DNA of 64,000 nt from Strongylocentrotus droebachiensis (GCA_035222895.1 JAVYIG010007506.1:37148-101147); one strand, 5' to 3'. Counted from the stretch's first letter, positions 1 through 12,736 are shown. Notes: a model not told the origin generated them from the letters alone. Numbers and translations: made by a program.

Positions 1-776
1 ATAATCGCGATTGTTTTAAAAAAAAGAATCGCACTTTCAGTGAGATCTTTTGGGTTCACACACATACAAAAAAGGTTGAGATTCTTATCGTGATTCAAAA
101 ATTGATTTTCCGATGTCACTGATTTGTCTGTGTGTGAATCCCACTATTGTTATGCTGAAATACAAGAACTTATGGGAGTAAATAAATGCATGAATGATAC
201 AATATACGACCAATAGATGAAACATCTAGAAGCATATTGGTGTGGTATAGGACCTAGCAAATTATAATCGAGGCGTTTTACTTCTTGTAATACCATCCCA
301 GACAACTATCCTCCGTCAAAAATTCCCTTCCGTGATATTATTCTAAACCCGGCTATTCATCCCATGGGAAAACTGCCAAGGCATGGAAAAACTAGTCAAC
401 TACACTGGGCAGTTTCCTCGAGAAAATGTATTCATCAGGGGGAATTACCCCCTCCCACTTCCTCCCCTATGTTAACCCCAAAGTAAAGTGATTAAACATT
501 TATATTGCATAATGGGATGCGGAGAAAATGTATTATTACATCTGTATGCTACATTTACACGTTCTAATTTCTAAATCAAAGTCACTTTGAATGAGAATGG
601 TTATCATTTACGTGGAACAAAACAAACTTACTTTCGCACTACCTTTCTGTTTGACGAAAAAAAACTCAGCTTAACATCTGTTCTCTCATTTGTTCTTCTT
701 ATGTTTATTTTTTATGTATTTTTTGTTGTTGTATCATTGTCGTTTATCGTTACTGATTTCATTCATTTCTTTGCAG

Positions 777-3700
777 TGTTCACTGGAGTTGAGATGGCAA
801 ACAGATATGCCATCAAGAACAGTCTGGGACAACAAGTCTACTTTGCCCACGAAGGTATGTACACCCTATGTATCTTTTTAATGAAAACAAAAATAGTGTA
901 ATATCCTCGAATTCTGACTCCAAAGTCTTCTCTCAAATTTAATAATGCTTATTAACGACGCGCGAGACGCTCCGCTTGTTTTGCATCTTTACATTGATGG
1001 GCATGTATGAACTAAGTTCAGACAAGTCGGTCATAAAATGAATGTAACGTTTATCACACATTGATATTATCCGTATCATCTATAGATATAAAACTTGGAC
1101 GAGACCGTGCCGTTAATACCATATTCTACTTTTTGTTTGAATTTACAGAATCAGATTTCTGCATGCGTCAATGCTGCGGGCCCCAGCGTGGTTTCATCAT
1201 CCATATCACGGATAACAGCCAACAGGTATGCCTACTTTTCCGTCAGATGTTCTTCTGCTTCACTCCTCAACTGTCACGCAACAAGTCCGAAAATGTCACA
1301 ACCAACTTCTGTTATTACTTTTTAAATTCTGTCACGTTGCTATCGTGCCACATCCCATTCTTGTCAAACTCCGATTCATTTACACCCCGATTTTAACACA
1401 TTCTCCTTTTCAACGTTCTGTTTCCGTCACATATTGGCATGTATAGTCTCACACCCTTCGTTTGTCATATCCTTCTCCTGTCACACCCTCTTTTCACATC
1501 CGTTTCTATCCCCACTTCCACCTTAGTTACACTCCTTCCTCACACATCCCTACTTCTGTGACAACGTCACACGTACACCATCTTCTGTGACAACGTAATT
1601 TTCACTATTTCTTCTATCACCCAGTCACAATTCATGACCGTCATACTTCTGTTTTGTCCATTCCTCTTCAGTAACAATCGTGACACCCTCTTCTGTCATG
1701 CCACTATTTAGCCACACACTCTTTCACCGCATCTCTCTCCTTCAGATTCCAAATAGAATGAAAAACATATGTAGAAATTTAAATAATGAAAAAATGAAGA
1801 ATGAAAAGTTATTAATGAAAAATCACGTTGTAAGCTCATTGGTGTGTGATTTAATTGTTATTGGTAACGAGCAGAAGGGTTTCGTAGGAAACTGCACCCT
1901 ACAAGATGGAATTAGTCATTGAGTTGGCACAATTACCATTATATCGCCTGATTATATCAATTTAGGTGGTCCCCTGTTCAACCAGCATTAAATTATCGAC
2001 GAACACTAACCAATTTTTCATTCCATTTGCCTTTCTTGCGTCAATATTTGACTCGGTGCAGGAGGTGATGCGTCTAGTCCGTGAATTCAAGTGCTGCGCT
2101 GGCTGTGGATGGTGCGCCAACAGCGATTCATGTTCCTTTGAAGTCAAAGTAGAAGCTCCCGTCGGAAACGTTGTCGGATACGTTAAGCAATCGTAAGTGC
2201 TTTTAAATTGACGCAACTATCTCCCTGTGTGATTCTCAAAATTGATTTTGGCAACTATCATAGTATGATAACTTAAAGCTTTGGCTTTGAATTTTGTTTA
2301 ATATAGGGTCAGTTAGGTTTAAAAAGTGGTTTGTGTAACACATGTGAAAGTAATTTTGTACATAGAGTGAATACAAAATGGGATGTAGACTTAATACATT
2401 CGTGGCGTATGATTAAAGTTACTAGCATGATTAGCGCAGGAAGTAATGCATTCGAAATGATGCCTCATGTGCAACGGCGTTATGCTCGATTTTCCGAAGA
2501 TGGATAATTCCGAACGCACACATTTTCTACACTATTTGTGGATTCAGTAAGCTGGAAATGAAATAAAGAATTTAAAATCGCAAATTTGTTGTACTTATCT
2601 GAAGGCTCAAAATATTTAATCTTAAGATTTAAAGGATTTCAATATAAATTATTTACCATTGATTGTTCCTCTTTTTTGTCAATTAAAGAAAAAAATGAAT
2701 TCCTACCTATCACGATGATAATACATAATTTGGCTCTGACTGTAAATGCTGCATCTTTATAACAATGAGCAGTGGCTGTAATAATAAAGGCAATCCTTTG
2801 CTTTTATGAAGGTATATGTCATTAGTGAAGGCGATAGTACATACTATCAGTACTGCTGATCTAACCTCCTTTTTCTAGAGCTTTTGTAATCATTCATTTT
2901 CCCTTTCTATCTTTTTTTTTATTGCATTTTACTTTATTCTCCATTTATTGCTCTCTTTTACTTTTTTCCCCAAAAATTCATAATTTTGTTGCTACATATT
3001 TTTTAATTTATTAATTTTCTGAGTATACTTTGTTCAAGATATATTGTAAAACAGCATCTGACGAACTTATACTTCAACAAGCTCTGCTTCTAGTTAGATC
3101 TTCTTTTCTCGTGCTATTACTATTATATCTGTCGTTTCATTGTATATTTTTTGTAATTAATATTCACTGTATTATGTTTTGCATGAGAAATAAAATCATT
3201 TGAATCAATCATTGCACAATCAGTAATGCTTTTTTTTCAGACAATATTACATGGGGCCAAAGTTTGATATCCTTGATGCTGAAAGGAGGCCTGTTGTCAA
3301 GATTAAGGGACCTTACTGTATGTGTCAAGACATCTGTTGCCAAGACGATATCGAATTTGATGTAAGTTACAACCAAGACCTGGGCCCCGTTGCACAAAAC
3401 TTACCATTGATGATAACTTTGCCATCAACGGTAACTAACTACCATGGAAACCTTGATTTTGATTGGCTGTTGAGCCCTGTTTCTATGGTAGTTGCCATTG
3501 ATGGCAAAGTTATCATCAATGTTAAGTTTTATGCAACGGGGTCCAGCAGCCAGTCAAGGTTTCTCCTTCTTTTTAACTTTAGTTTCTTTTCCGAAAACAT
3601 AGAGGGATTAAGAGGGTAAAGAATTGATCGTTCCAAAGGAGGTACATCACGTACATCCTCCCTTTCCTTCAGCGACTGCATTACCTACTGATTTTCTTTT

Positions 3701-6465
3701 TTTCTGAGGAATATAAAATCAAACTTCTAGCTTTGAAAGAGTTGCAGTCAATAATTTGCATTACATGATAATCCCTATATTATATAAACAATTCAGAGGA
3801 ATTTTACTTTTGATAAAATCAAAATGTAGTCATAATAGTTCTGACGATGATAATTCAAAGGAAAATTTCGCACTGTGTGTGGAATTACACTTCCCTCATT
3901 TTTGTAATATCAGGTTTCTTTATATTGTTGAATACCAAGATATCTTAAGTGCATTCTGCTTTCAGTCTCGTTTTCTCCTAAGATGAATGTTCAAACAAAT
4001 GATTAGTGCTCTCCTGGGATTGTTTCACAAAGACTAAGATAAACTTCAAAGATAAACTTGAGTTCTGGTAAAAAAAGAAAATGAATTCTCACAGAATCTA
4101 ACGAAACTTACACTGAATGTTCAAGATTACAAATAAATGTCATGTGCCAAACAATTTTGGAAGAAAATGTATACTGGCTGAGTAATGAGCATAGAAAGAT
4201 AAGGAAATCAGGGTAGTACTAGCCCCGACACCATGTGTGTTGTCCCATATACATCTTTCTGTGTAAGTGATTGTTCCTTTACCAAGACTCTGCCAAATTT
4301 ATGATGATTTTGATGACTCCAGAACCTTGCATTACACACCATTACTTTAATACATGCTATAATATAATATGATCAACTTTTCTGATCCATTCCACACCTT
4401 TTCTTTCACAATGCAAACGCATTACCAGAACTCAAGTTTATCTTTAATTAAGTTGGACTTAACTATGGCAGGCTGTTCATGCCACTATTTGTTCTCATCA
4501 TTCACTGACATTGGTTTCTCAAGGGACGCACCAATCTTGGTTACAAAGCTACAGAATTTACATTTTTTGATAGTTCATTATTGAAGGAAAAAATATTATC
4601 TAAAGATCATAATTAAAAGACCAAAGGTGAGAGCAACCAGTGCCATAGTTAAGTCCAACTTAAAGTCGATCTTAGTCTTTGTGAAACACAGGACGTAACA
4701 TGAATATTTCCCTTTAGTTCATAACTTTTGCCGAATGTTTACTGAATAGTGTCAAGTAAACAGATACTCTGAATTTGTTTATACCAGAAATATGAGCAGA
4801 ATTAACCTCTTTTACTTTATTATTGTGATAAGTATTATCATGTGTCTCTGCTCCATCGTCCGTTTGCAGGTCTTTACTGGAGACATGGCCACGACAATTG
4901 GAAAGGTTTCCAAGCAGTGGCCCGGATGTTTCAAGCATGCATGGACCGACGCCGATAACTTTGGTGTGACATGTAAGTTACCGGGAAAATGGTGGATCAA
5001 CTTTATAGATTTTACCATTTAAAAAAATGGAAGAATCTGAAGCCACAGTTCCAGAAAGCACATTGATAGTATAGTTCCATTCGTTTACTTTATCAGAAGA
5101 AAATCTACCAGATTGATTGCAGAAACATTTTTTGATTGTCATATTCAGTGCCTGTGTTGGTTTTACTCAGTTTCACCAGGCTGATGCAAAATCCTGATCA
5201 GAACGTGTATGAACGAAATCAAAACAAAACAAAATTCTTATTTGTAAAAATTTGCGCCTCTCAACATATTTAGTTTTGAATGTAAAAATACGAAATGTAT
5301 ATTCAAGAGTGGTTTTTGAACGTTTCGATGAAGAATTTATTTAGATAGATTTCCATACTGTGTTTTTTCCCAAATTTTCTTGGTGGATTCTTTTTTTCGG
5401 TTTTTTGCATTATAGATCTCGTTTTTATATATATTTGGTTATACCGTATACATTATAAAAATCCATACCACATATTACTCGCATAGCGATGCAAGACTTC
5501 TGAACTGGTGGCCATAATAGACCAGTGATTGTTATGTGCGTACTCTACCTCAATTAAGTAAAGCCCCAAAATAGTATCCCAAACTTGCACTAATAAATGC
5601 ATATTCGTTGATACCTGTGGCATTGCCTCGGTCTAGTTTTCAGGGTGATTCTAGAGTGCGTTTTAATGGATTTAATTTCCATAGCTTCTATATTATAAGC
5701 ATCCACTAATGAAAGTTTGATGATGTGTTCTCATTATCCAATTTTAGTCCCCGCTGACCTGCATGTAAACGTGAAGGCGACTCTTTTGGCGGCTGTGTTC
5801 CTCATTGTAAGTTGTATATTCATACTTTTCCTTCACCAAAAGTAGCATGCATGTTTACCTTGTGGATACGTATTATGTCACTTATGAATTAATAGCATGA
5901 TTAGTAGTGTATAGGTGTGTTCTGTTTCCTTTTAGTCAAAAAGACATTAATCATTTTATTGTAAATATAACACACTTCTGGTTCTCAGCAGAGAATATTT
6001 TGACAATAAAAGAGAATTGAACATTATTGTCAAATTAGTCTACTGATTCCTCTATATCTTTCGTTCTTCCTTAATAATCTTTAAAAGTGGCGTATCCAGA
6101 AAAAGGTAGTAAGGGGGGGGGGGGGTAAACCGGCTCCTCCACCCTCCGATATGCCAGTGTTTATACTAGTGATGAAATATTTCTTCCTTTTACAAAGGGA
6201 AGATAATACACGCACAAACAATTCCACTTTTCCAGAGTCTGACATTTTGAAGGCATCCCAAAAAGTTTGACTCGTATGAATCGTAGCCTATCTCTTCACG
6301 TTTATTTTCTTTTAGTCCCTCTAGATATATTCCCCCCTGCTAACCTATTTGGTCCTCCCCCTCCCTCCCTCTCCCTCTCCCCTCCACCTATCATTATTTC
6401 TCTACTTCTCTTCCTATCATCTCTATCCCTCATTCTTTCCCCCTCGCTGTCCCCCCTTTCTTCTC

Positions 6466-6496
<31 letters not shown>

Positions 6497-8446
6497 CCCT
6501 CTCTCTTTTCCCCTTTCTCGATCTGCCCCCTCTCTATACACATCTTTTCTACACCCCTCTCTCTCCTCCCCCTTCCCCCCTCCCCTCCCTCCTCTCTCCC
6601 TCTCTGCCCCTCTTTCGATCTCAGCTCCCTCTCCTCATCTCCAAGTAGACAATGAAGGCATGTGTTCTGATTTGATGAGTGTTCTAACTTGCATGTTTGA
6701 GTTCATGAATATTTATTATTTGATACATCTTAGTAGTGTTGTTTGGTTTTTTATTTATCTTTAGTATTATTAATTATTTATCTTTTCCTTCATTGTGATA
6801 TCTCTCTCTCCCTATCTCTCTCTCTCTTTCTCTCTCTCCATCTCTCTCTCTCTCTCTTTCACATTGTCCTGTGTACTTCGTGTAGGACTTCATGTTCTTC
6901 GAGACGTCAAACAATAACAACAATTAAATAAAAGGTAAAGTTCAACTATACTGGGAGGGACTAACTTGGAGGGAAACATTAGAACATGGAGAGGAATGGC
7001 GATGCAAGAGTGTACTAAGGTGGCAGAAAACAGAGATGTATATAGAAAAAAAATGTTGCCATCAAACTCCGAGCTGGGAGAAGATACCTTGACAAATTTT
7101 AAAAAGCTCTAAATTTCATTCTGCGACATGTCATTCATAACTCAATTCTCTATAGGTCATTTACACTTGGGTCCAATCGTCTTCATCTTACTAACATCGC
7201 GACTAACTAGGTTATAATAGTCTGAATGGGTCTGATACCTTACAACCACAATTGGTTTGTTTTTGCCGGGGAACTGTCTTTTCTTGTCTATAGTCGGTCA
7301 TTTTGATCTCAAAATAATACCATTGTGTCACAAAAAAAGCTCTTTCTGTTCTTACCAAGTTCGAACTAGAATTGACTTCTTGCAGTGCAAATGTCTTGAT
7401 TAAACCTATTATATAAGTAAAGCCAAACTTGTCTTAGTGGCCACTTCTCTATAAAGACCACTTGTCTGTAGAGACCGTGTGTAGTAAATGGGTAGGCCCT
7501 ACAACATGGTAGGAATCCTTTTGGCGCCTCAAGGGATTGGGTGGGGAGCTCGGTTACAGCCGGGGTTTGTGGGTGCTGGACACGCCCACAATAATGCACC
7601 GTTATTAAGCGCGGCAACTCTGTGACGAATCTTGCGAACTCCCATCCCAAGATAATTATCAATCGTACATGTACCCTAAATATAACTATTGCAAATATGT
7701 GTCTATATTAACCCATGTGTGGAAGAAAAAACGTATCATGTCGTCAATAACGCAGAAAAGAAAAGTTTATGAAATTTCATGTATACAGGGCAAATTGGAG
7801 AGGACCTCGCAAGATATGTCACAGTGTTGCCAATTTGTGTTTGATTAATCCCAACTTCAACATTATTCATAACGGTTCTACTTATAATCTGATATTGCAT
7901 GAACTTTCACTTATTTGTTTCTCTATTTGATTGCTTTCATTAAAGCCAACCAGTATCAGGTTGGACTTCCCCTTTAAGTGTATTTATCGTTTGTAGCGTT
8001 AACATGGTTAAGATTTCAACTTTTAATTGTAAGATATGAGTTTAATACAAGATGTCATTTCGTTATTTGGTTTAAAAAATAAAGGCAATCTAGCTGCCCA
8101 AATTATAAAGCTGATGGTTGGGAGTTCCAAACTCATGAGGGGAGGTGGGGAGGTGCAGCCCCAGCCCGAGCCCCTCCTTGAACTCCTAGCGAAAGGGCTG
8201 ATCTAAGGAGGTTCACGGCGTCCGCCCCCCACACACAAAATAAGTAATTAAGAATTAGGTGTTGATCTCAAATTAATTTAGATGTGCATTTATTCGACAA
8301 AAATTCTGCAATATTAATTTGTATCCATCGCCAGACCCAGTAATGATGATCACTAATGATTACATCTCTCTTTCTCTCTCTTGTTCCGACTTTTTTTGCA
8401 GGATTTCATGTTCTTCGAGAAAGCAAATAACAACAACAACAATTAA
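777..8446 (+). CDS. PLSCR: Phospholipid scramblase, copy A (5'-partial, multi-exon)
   Basis: Calcium-dependent bidirectional lipid transporter family of the plasma membrane; some members also bind DNA in the nucleus (family knowledge). Visible exons with GT-AG borders: 777-854, 1149-1225, 2062-2192, 3241-3361, 4870-4972, 5748-5806, then either 6886-6927 or 8402-8446 as last exon. Together they give 189 codons plus a 13- or 14-residue tail. Exon 1 matches the [16 protein letters not shown] region; exons 2-4 hold Cys clusters (CMRQCCGP, CCAGCGWC, CMCQDICC). The EF-hand-like calcium motif [12 protein letters not shown] spans the 4870/5748 exon junction and is followed by the single membrane segment ([17 protein letters not shown]). 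The N-terminal Pro-rich exon lies before the window, judging from copy B. No stop or frameshift was found, so it is probably functional. Confidence 0.9.
1230..1740. repeat. Degenerate TCACACCC-type repeat in PLSCR copy A intron
   Basis: The intron after the 1149-1225 exon consists of diverged short units such as CTTCTGTCACACCC, TTGTCACA and TTTCACACCC. The same intron in copy B (49070-49560) has the same composition, so the array predates the duplication. Confidence 0.5.
2980..3215 (+). repeat. Dispersed repeat resembling a LINE 3' tail
   Basis: This intronic segment is shared with copy B (51620-51840), and part of it recurs outside the duplication at 30277-30400 (CTTCAACAAGCTCTGCTT and flanks). 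It ends in GAGAAATAAAATCATTTGAATC, with a polyadenylation-like signal. A LINE 3' end is an inference; no coding part is attached. Confidence 0.35.
3380..3546. mobile_element. Short MITE with CTGGGCCCCGTTGC ends, copy A only
   Basis: The ends CTGGGCCCCGTTGC and GCAACGGGGTCCAG are inverted, and the inner arms (TTGATGATAACTTTGCCATC) continue the palindrome. Copy B reads straight through the empty site (AAGACCAGCCAGTC near 52010), so insertion followed the segmental duplication. No clear target-site duplication is visible. Confidence 0.65.
4018..4690. mobile_element. Nested MITEs in PLSCR copy A intron
   Basis: The outer inverted ends are TGTTTCACAAAGACTAAGAT and ATCTTAGTCTTTGTGAAACA. Inside lies a second inverted-repeat element with AGATAAACTTGAGTTCTGG ends (about 4048-4450). 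Copy B has the empty site for the outer element (CTCCTGGACGTAAC near 52855). It carries its own insertion of the inner family elsewhere, at 52042. Confidence 0.6.
6114..6125. repeat. Poly-G run with adjoining GTGGCGTATCCAG motif
   Basis: A run of G follows GTGGCGTATCCAGAAA. The same arrangement is at 54427-54463 in copy B, and a related GTGGCGTACGCAGG plus poly-G segment is at 58889-58935. It is probably the terminus of a decayed DNA-transposon family that carries internal G tracts. Confidence 0.45.
6350..6645. repeat. CT-rich low-complexity tract
   Basis: A (CT)n/(CCCT)n polypyrimidine tract lies in the intron before the first alternative PLSCR terminal exon, followed by a second tract at 6800-6862. 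Open frames across it are compositional. Copy B has the equivalent at 54700-54940 and 55105-55146. Long pyrimidine tracts upstream of acceptors may affect terminal-exon choice (inference). Confidence 0.8.
6886..6927 (+). other. PLSCR: PLSCR copy A alternative last exon 1
   Basis: After a CT-rich tract and a TGTAG acceptor, the exon reads DFMFFETSNNNNN then TAA. The stop codon overlaps an AATAAA polyadenylation signal (about 6927-6932). Its 5' phase is identical to that of the exon at 8402, so the 5748-5806 exon can splice to either. Use of this exon would end the transcript here. The equivalent exon in copy B is at 55175. Confidence 0.75.
8402..8446 (+). other. PLSCR: PLSCR copy A alternative last exon 2
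   Basis: The acceptor TTTTTTTGCAG is followed by [14 protein letters not shown] and TAA. It duplicates the exon at 6886 but has Lys-Ala in place of Thr-Ser. It is preceded by a CT-rich tract, as is the first exon. No AATAAA lies close downstream; one occurs near 10459. The copy-B counterpart at 56711 is almost identical, so this exon is the better conserved of the pair. Confidence 0.8.
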
Positions 8447-11356
8447 GACAGTCACCATCCAAGATTTCATCTCCGACATTCCTGCGTTCCTTGGTTTCAA
8501 ATAACTTATTGACGTGTAAAATAGTAATACAATATAATAATGTATATATTGCATAATTATATTACATTAAATTTGATTATAGAACTAATAGAACTAACAA
8601 TCAATAATGCATCTTGTGTCTATCGTGGTTATGCCCATTAAGAAAAAAAGTTGGAAAATGATCTACTTTTCCATCGTTTTTGGAATTAAATTTGGTTTAT
8701 ACCAGACATTCAGTCATTCGAAATCCCAATAGCTGATTGTTTTTGTTTTTTTCACTTTTCATAGACAATCAGTGGGGCGAGATTTATCACTTTTCATCTT
8801 TCGTAGTATCTTACTATGTATTCACCAATCTTACTTTTCCTTCTCATGACAACTGTTATTTGCTTGCGGGTTAGGGGTGTATCAGGGCTCTGGAAATAGT
8901 AATAACATAATTTGTCTTGATAACAATTCATAATAGGTTGAAGTCGTGTTTGATACTTCCATTTTTGCAGACGTAAAATGTACCTTTTGTAAATAGAGGC
9001 TGAGAATTAAAGGATGAATTTATGTATAGCTATACTAACATAATATATAGGGGGTATTTTTTGTACGAATTTTGTCATCCATAACCATATCTTAATTATA
9101 TATGTTGTGGTGTTATGTAGTAAGGATATAATAATAATGTTATGAGGCTGCAAGGGAAGGTATACCCTTTATCATAAAAGACCATTTTAAATGTATTTCA
9201 TACAGTTTGTTGATACATAAGTATTCTGTGTTTTATATCAAATATCGTCTCTTCAAATGAATATAATGAATGTAATCGTAGGGTCATTGAACACTCGGGC
9301 ACCGTTTCCGTTTATAAATGATTTGTTATGTTAGTGGGGGTACGTTATTAAATTACGTCAGGGTAACAATAATGGTTTGCACAAGTGGCACAACTCTATT
9401 ATGTATAGACCAAGGCTGAATTGCTAAGAACTTTTAATAATTTGATTGCAAAGCAGTGCCTCAAGATTCATCTAAAATGGCAATGTATGCAGTGTCGTGC
9501 GATTTTACTTCAATTTGATTGTTCATTGTATCTATACCTGTATTTTATATAAATAATGGTAAATTCTCTAATCTCGTTTTATCTTTATACCCCAAAAAAC
9601 TTTAATCGATATTATATTATATTATATCCATGTTATTTATTCTGCATGTTGTTTCGAGTAGGCATGTGTGCCTTAAATGCATTATACTCGCTTTGTCTTT
9701 CTGGATTGGGATTTAATTTAGTTTCGGATCGCATCTTTATACACTGAGGCAAATGTACTCAATATAAATTATAACGTCTTTCATATCGGTTTATATCCTA
9801 CATACACAAGGCTTACCTCATTTGTGGTATGCTTAATTAAGCTAAATATATGTGTATAATTACTTAACTTGCTTCAGTGTCATTTACAGTATGATTGCTC
9901 AAGCTGTACCGTTTTGACGCAGTGCTCACTGCACATAGGCTATCCATCATTATTGACTGACGCACAGGATGCGTCATTTTGAATGCGATATTGCTTGCGC
10001 TGATTGTCGAGCCCGTATAGAGTAAAATTCAAAGCAACAATTGCACTGTTTACTGAGCGTTCACGTTGTGTACCATAATTATCACCCGTACATGGTGCGT
10101 CAAAATGATGCGCTAGTCGCCGACGCACTCGTACGTCAGTCAAATGACACCTTGTGAGCAACGGGCATTGCCATGGGGCAACATGGTACACATGTAAAAT
10201 CAATCTCGACAGTTTTTGTCATGCTTTAATTGTATTCATTTTGTTCTTCCGTTTATGGTAAGGATTTTTACATAGCGAATAAACTTATATTGAATTGTTG
10301 TATAATCCATTTTTATCGTCATTTTTTTGTTATTATTACTATTTTTATTATTTTTTTATAAAGTGAGAATTTAAATCACAGAAATCAACTCTGATGTTAT
10401 TTGATCAAGGGGTGTATAGTCTGACTTTTCTTGTATATGAAAAGATTATGTATATACTAATAAAATAGTGTTCTTTTGTTGAAGATGTGAGTCCCGTCAA
10501 GAACTCTGCTTATTCCTGAACGAAAAGTGAGCTACTTCTTTTTTTAAACTTCATCTATTTTTACTAACGTACAATGACTGTATATGAGTGTAGGTGCACG
10601 TGGTGTGTTGCAGGGAAGAAAGATAGAGAAATAGAGAGAGAGAGAGAGAGGGAGAAGGGGTACTTGTGCTGCTGGTCGATCATTATATACCAATAAATGA
10701 ATAATAATAATAATAATAAATCTTGGACCTGGTATCCCCCATTGCCTGCTCACATTTCTGATCAGACACCATTCATAATGTGCTGTGCAGCACCCATTCA
10801 CAACATACAATGGCCATAAGTTTTCGGTGGTGGTTGGCACACTTCATAAACTTTTTAAGAGCCACCCCTAAATATCTGCATACATCACAACATTCAGTGA
10901 AAAGTGTGTTTTTATATCAGAGCAAAATTTTACGATAAAAATTGGTTACCTAGGTCAACTTTGCCAATTTTCTCGAAGAAAGAGCACATTGAAGTCTTCG
11001 AAATGTATTGGATATATTATGAAGTAGTGTTGTTAAAGGCCACAAATGGCGCTATAGCAATATTGGAGCCAACGTCGGACAGACAGTGATAGGTTTAAGC
11101 TTGGTGGTCTCCAATTCCCTGCGGTCTCCAATTCCCTGCACCTACCCTAGTTTAATTATTTTGGAAGCAGAGTTGCCTTCTTACAATTTTAAGTAACAGG
11201 CTTCTCGCTCCGAATGGCATATAAATCGTAGTGTAAGTTAGGGTCTTTAACAGGATTGTTCGTTTAGATTAAACAATTCTTGCACAATATTTAATACTTA
11301 GTTAATTTTTAAGGTTGATAGATACGTAAAGTGTATACTGTTTCTCCCCCTCGCAG
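8447..11356. other. 3' flank of PLSCR copy A, no further gene
   Basis: AT-rich sequence closely parallels copy B (56756-58880 and 60945-61650). It contains possible 3' UTR, a GA microsatellite (about 10626-10650), an AAT microsatellite (10700-10720) and a duplicated GGTCTCCAATTCCCTGC at 11108-11140. The final 250 bp precede the gag exon and end in a pyrimidine tract plus CGCAG acceptor. I see no conserved protein. Confidence 0.5.
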
Positions 11357-11790
11357 GTCGTGACAGGGCCGTTCTAGGCCCCGCGACCAATATGAGTCTG
11401 GGGGTGAGTCGGATCGCCGAGGGAGTCGTCATGACTCCCCTCGATCAGATCACCGAGGGAGTCACCATCGCTCCCCTCGATCAGATCGCCGAGGGAGGTA
11501 CTATGGTTCCCCTCGATCAGATCGCCGAGGGAGTCGCTATGGTTCCCCTCGATCAGATCGCCGAGGGAGTCGCTATGGTTCCCCTCGATCGGATCGCCGA
11601 GGGAGTCGCTATGGTTCCCCTCGATCAGATCGCAAAGGGAGTCGCCATGGTTCCCCCCGATCAGATCGCCGAGGGAGTCGCTATGATTCCCCTCGATCAG
11701 ATCGCCGAGGGATTCGCTATGATTCCCCTCGATCAGATCGCCGAGGGAGTCGCTATGGTTCCCCTCGATCAGATCGCCGAGGGAGTCGCT
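11357..11790 (+). pseudogene. Ty3/gypsy gag, N-terminal SR-like repeat part (copy A, 5' piece)
   Basis: After a CGCAG acceptor-like site the frame reads GRSRPRDQYESGG and then about twelve copies of an 11-residue unit of the type SPRSDRRGSRY, encoded by a 33-bp tandem repeat. This Arg/Ser/Asp-rich segment resembles SR-protein domains and could bind RNA or splicing factors. The later zinc knuckle and protease identify it as a retrotransposon Gag. It is cut at 11790 by a 9-kb insertion and resumes in the same frame at 20806. The 33-bp unit keeps several frames open on both strands; only the RS frame links to the rest of gag. Confidence 0.6.
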
Positions 11791-11799
11791 CCCAGCAAA

Positions 11800-12120
11800 C
11801 ACAGAACGTTTTCAGAACGTTTTCAAAACGTTTTTTTTAGGTCCTGTACGTCTTCGTCCTAAATGAACGTTTTAAAAACGTTTATATAACATTAAAGTTT
11901 GGACTTCTCATTTACGTCAAAGTTTAGGTTTTTGAGAACGTTTAAAAAACGTTTTTTGGACGTTACAAAATTAAACGTTTGGTATAGGACGTTTACAGAA
12001 CGTTTGATATAGGACGTTTACAGAACGTTTGATATAGGACGTTTACAAAACGTTTGTGGACGTTACAAAATAAACGTTTTGTACATAACGTTCACAGAAC
12101 GTTTTATATACGTCCAATTC
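11800..12120. repeat. Left subterminal ACGTTT array
   Basis: Many copies of AACGTTT and ACGTTTT occur in both orientations, including three adjacent units of about 25 bp (GATATAGGACGTTTACAGA type, about 11974-12054). Repeated subterminal motifs in DNA transposons are commonly transposase binding sites; that role is inferred here. Confidence 0.6.
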
Positions 12121-12415
12121 AATAAATCAACTAAGATTTTTTTTAAAACAAATACCAGAATTAAGCATCATATTTTGTCTACGTCCAACTACTAAGGATA
12201 AATAAAAACAGATGAAAACAGATCACTAAAATACTGTAGGCGATTTCTTGAATTGAAATGAAAACGAGATTTGTTTGTTTTATCATATAAATGCATACAC
12301 AATTCATAAACAAAAATACACAAGCAAAACATATTTTTATACATTTTACATACTCAATTTTATTACCGGTAATTTCAAATCATTTATCTTACATCTTTAC
12401 ACAACAACGAACGAG

Positions 12416-12610
12416 GCCGCCGCCGCCGAGGATTGATCGATGACGTCAGCGCTAGCCGTGCCCGGCTGCGTTATTGCCCGGCTAGCTAGCTAGCCGGCCA
12501 TGTGCGTGAAAATTACATTGAGAATTTTCCCATTGCACCGTGTGTGCCTTTGCAAGAGCTATCAAGAAATCCTGAACTATCTACCTAATTTGTGAGACTG
12601 CAACACCAAT
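12416..12610 (+). promoter_or_regulatory. Probable promoter and 5' exon of the DUF4806 gene
   Basis: This is a CpG-rich island in AT-rich surroundings, with GCCGCCGCCG, a CRE-like TGACGTCA and a palindromic GGCTAGCTAGCTAGCC. About 100 bp downstream, CCAAT followed by GTAAGTG (donor at 12611) would end a non-coding first exon. The coding exon starts at 14799 after a TTTTTCCAG acceptor. TATA is not evident. Confidence 0.4.
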
Positions 12611-12736
12611 GTAAGTGATATTTTACCATTTTGATATCTGTTAGGTGTTTAAATGTTGTTTGAGTGAATTCGAGACGTGTAAAATGTGGGAAAACATTTA
12701 AATGAGTATCGGCTTGTGTCGTGACATGTCTGCATG

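Noticed and set aside
6267..6764. Pro/Ser/Leu-rich ORF
   Set aside because: Product of a CT microsatellite in a scramblase intron; the equivalent in copy B differs in length and frame.
8764..8880. Possible extra scramblase exon (IDNQWGEIYHFSSF) conserved in copy B at 57072
   Set aside because: It lies after both terminal exons and has no counterpart in the scramblase family. Similarity is explained by the segmental duplication.
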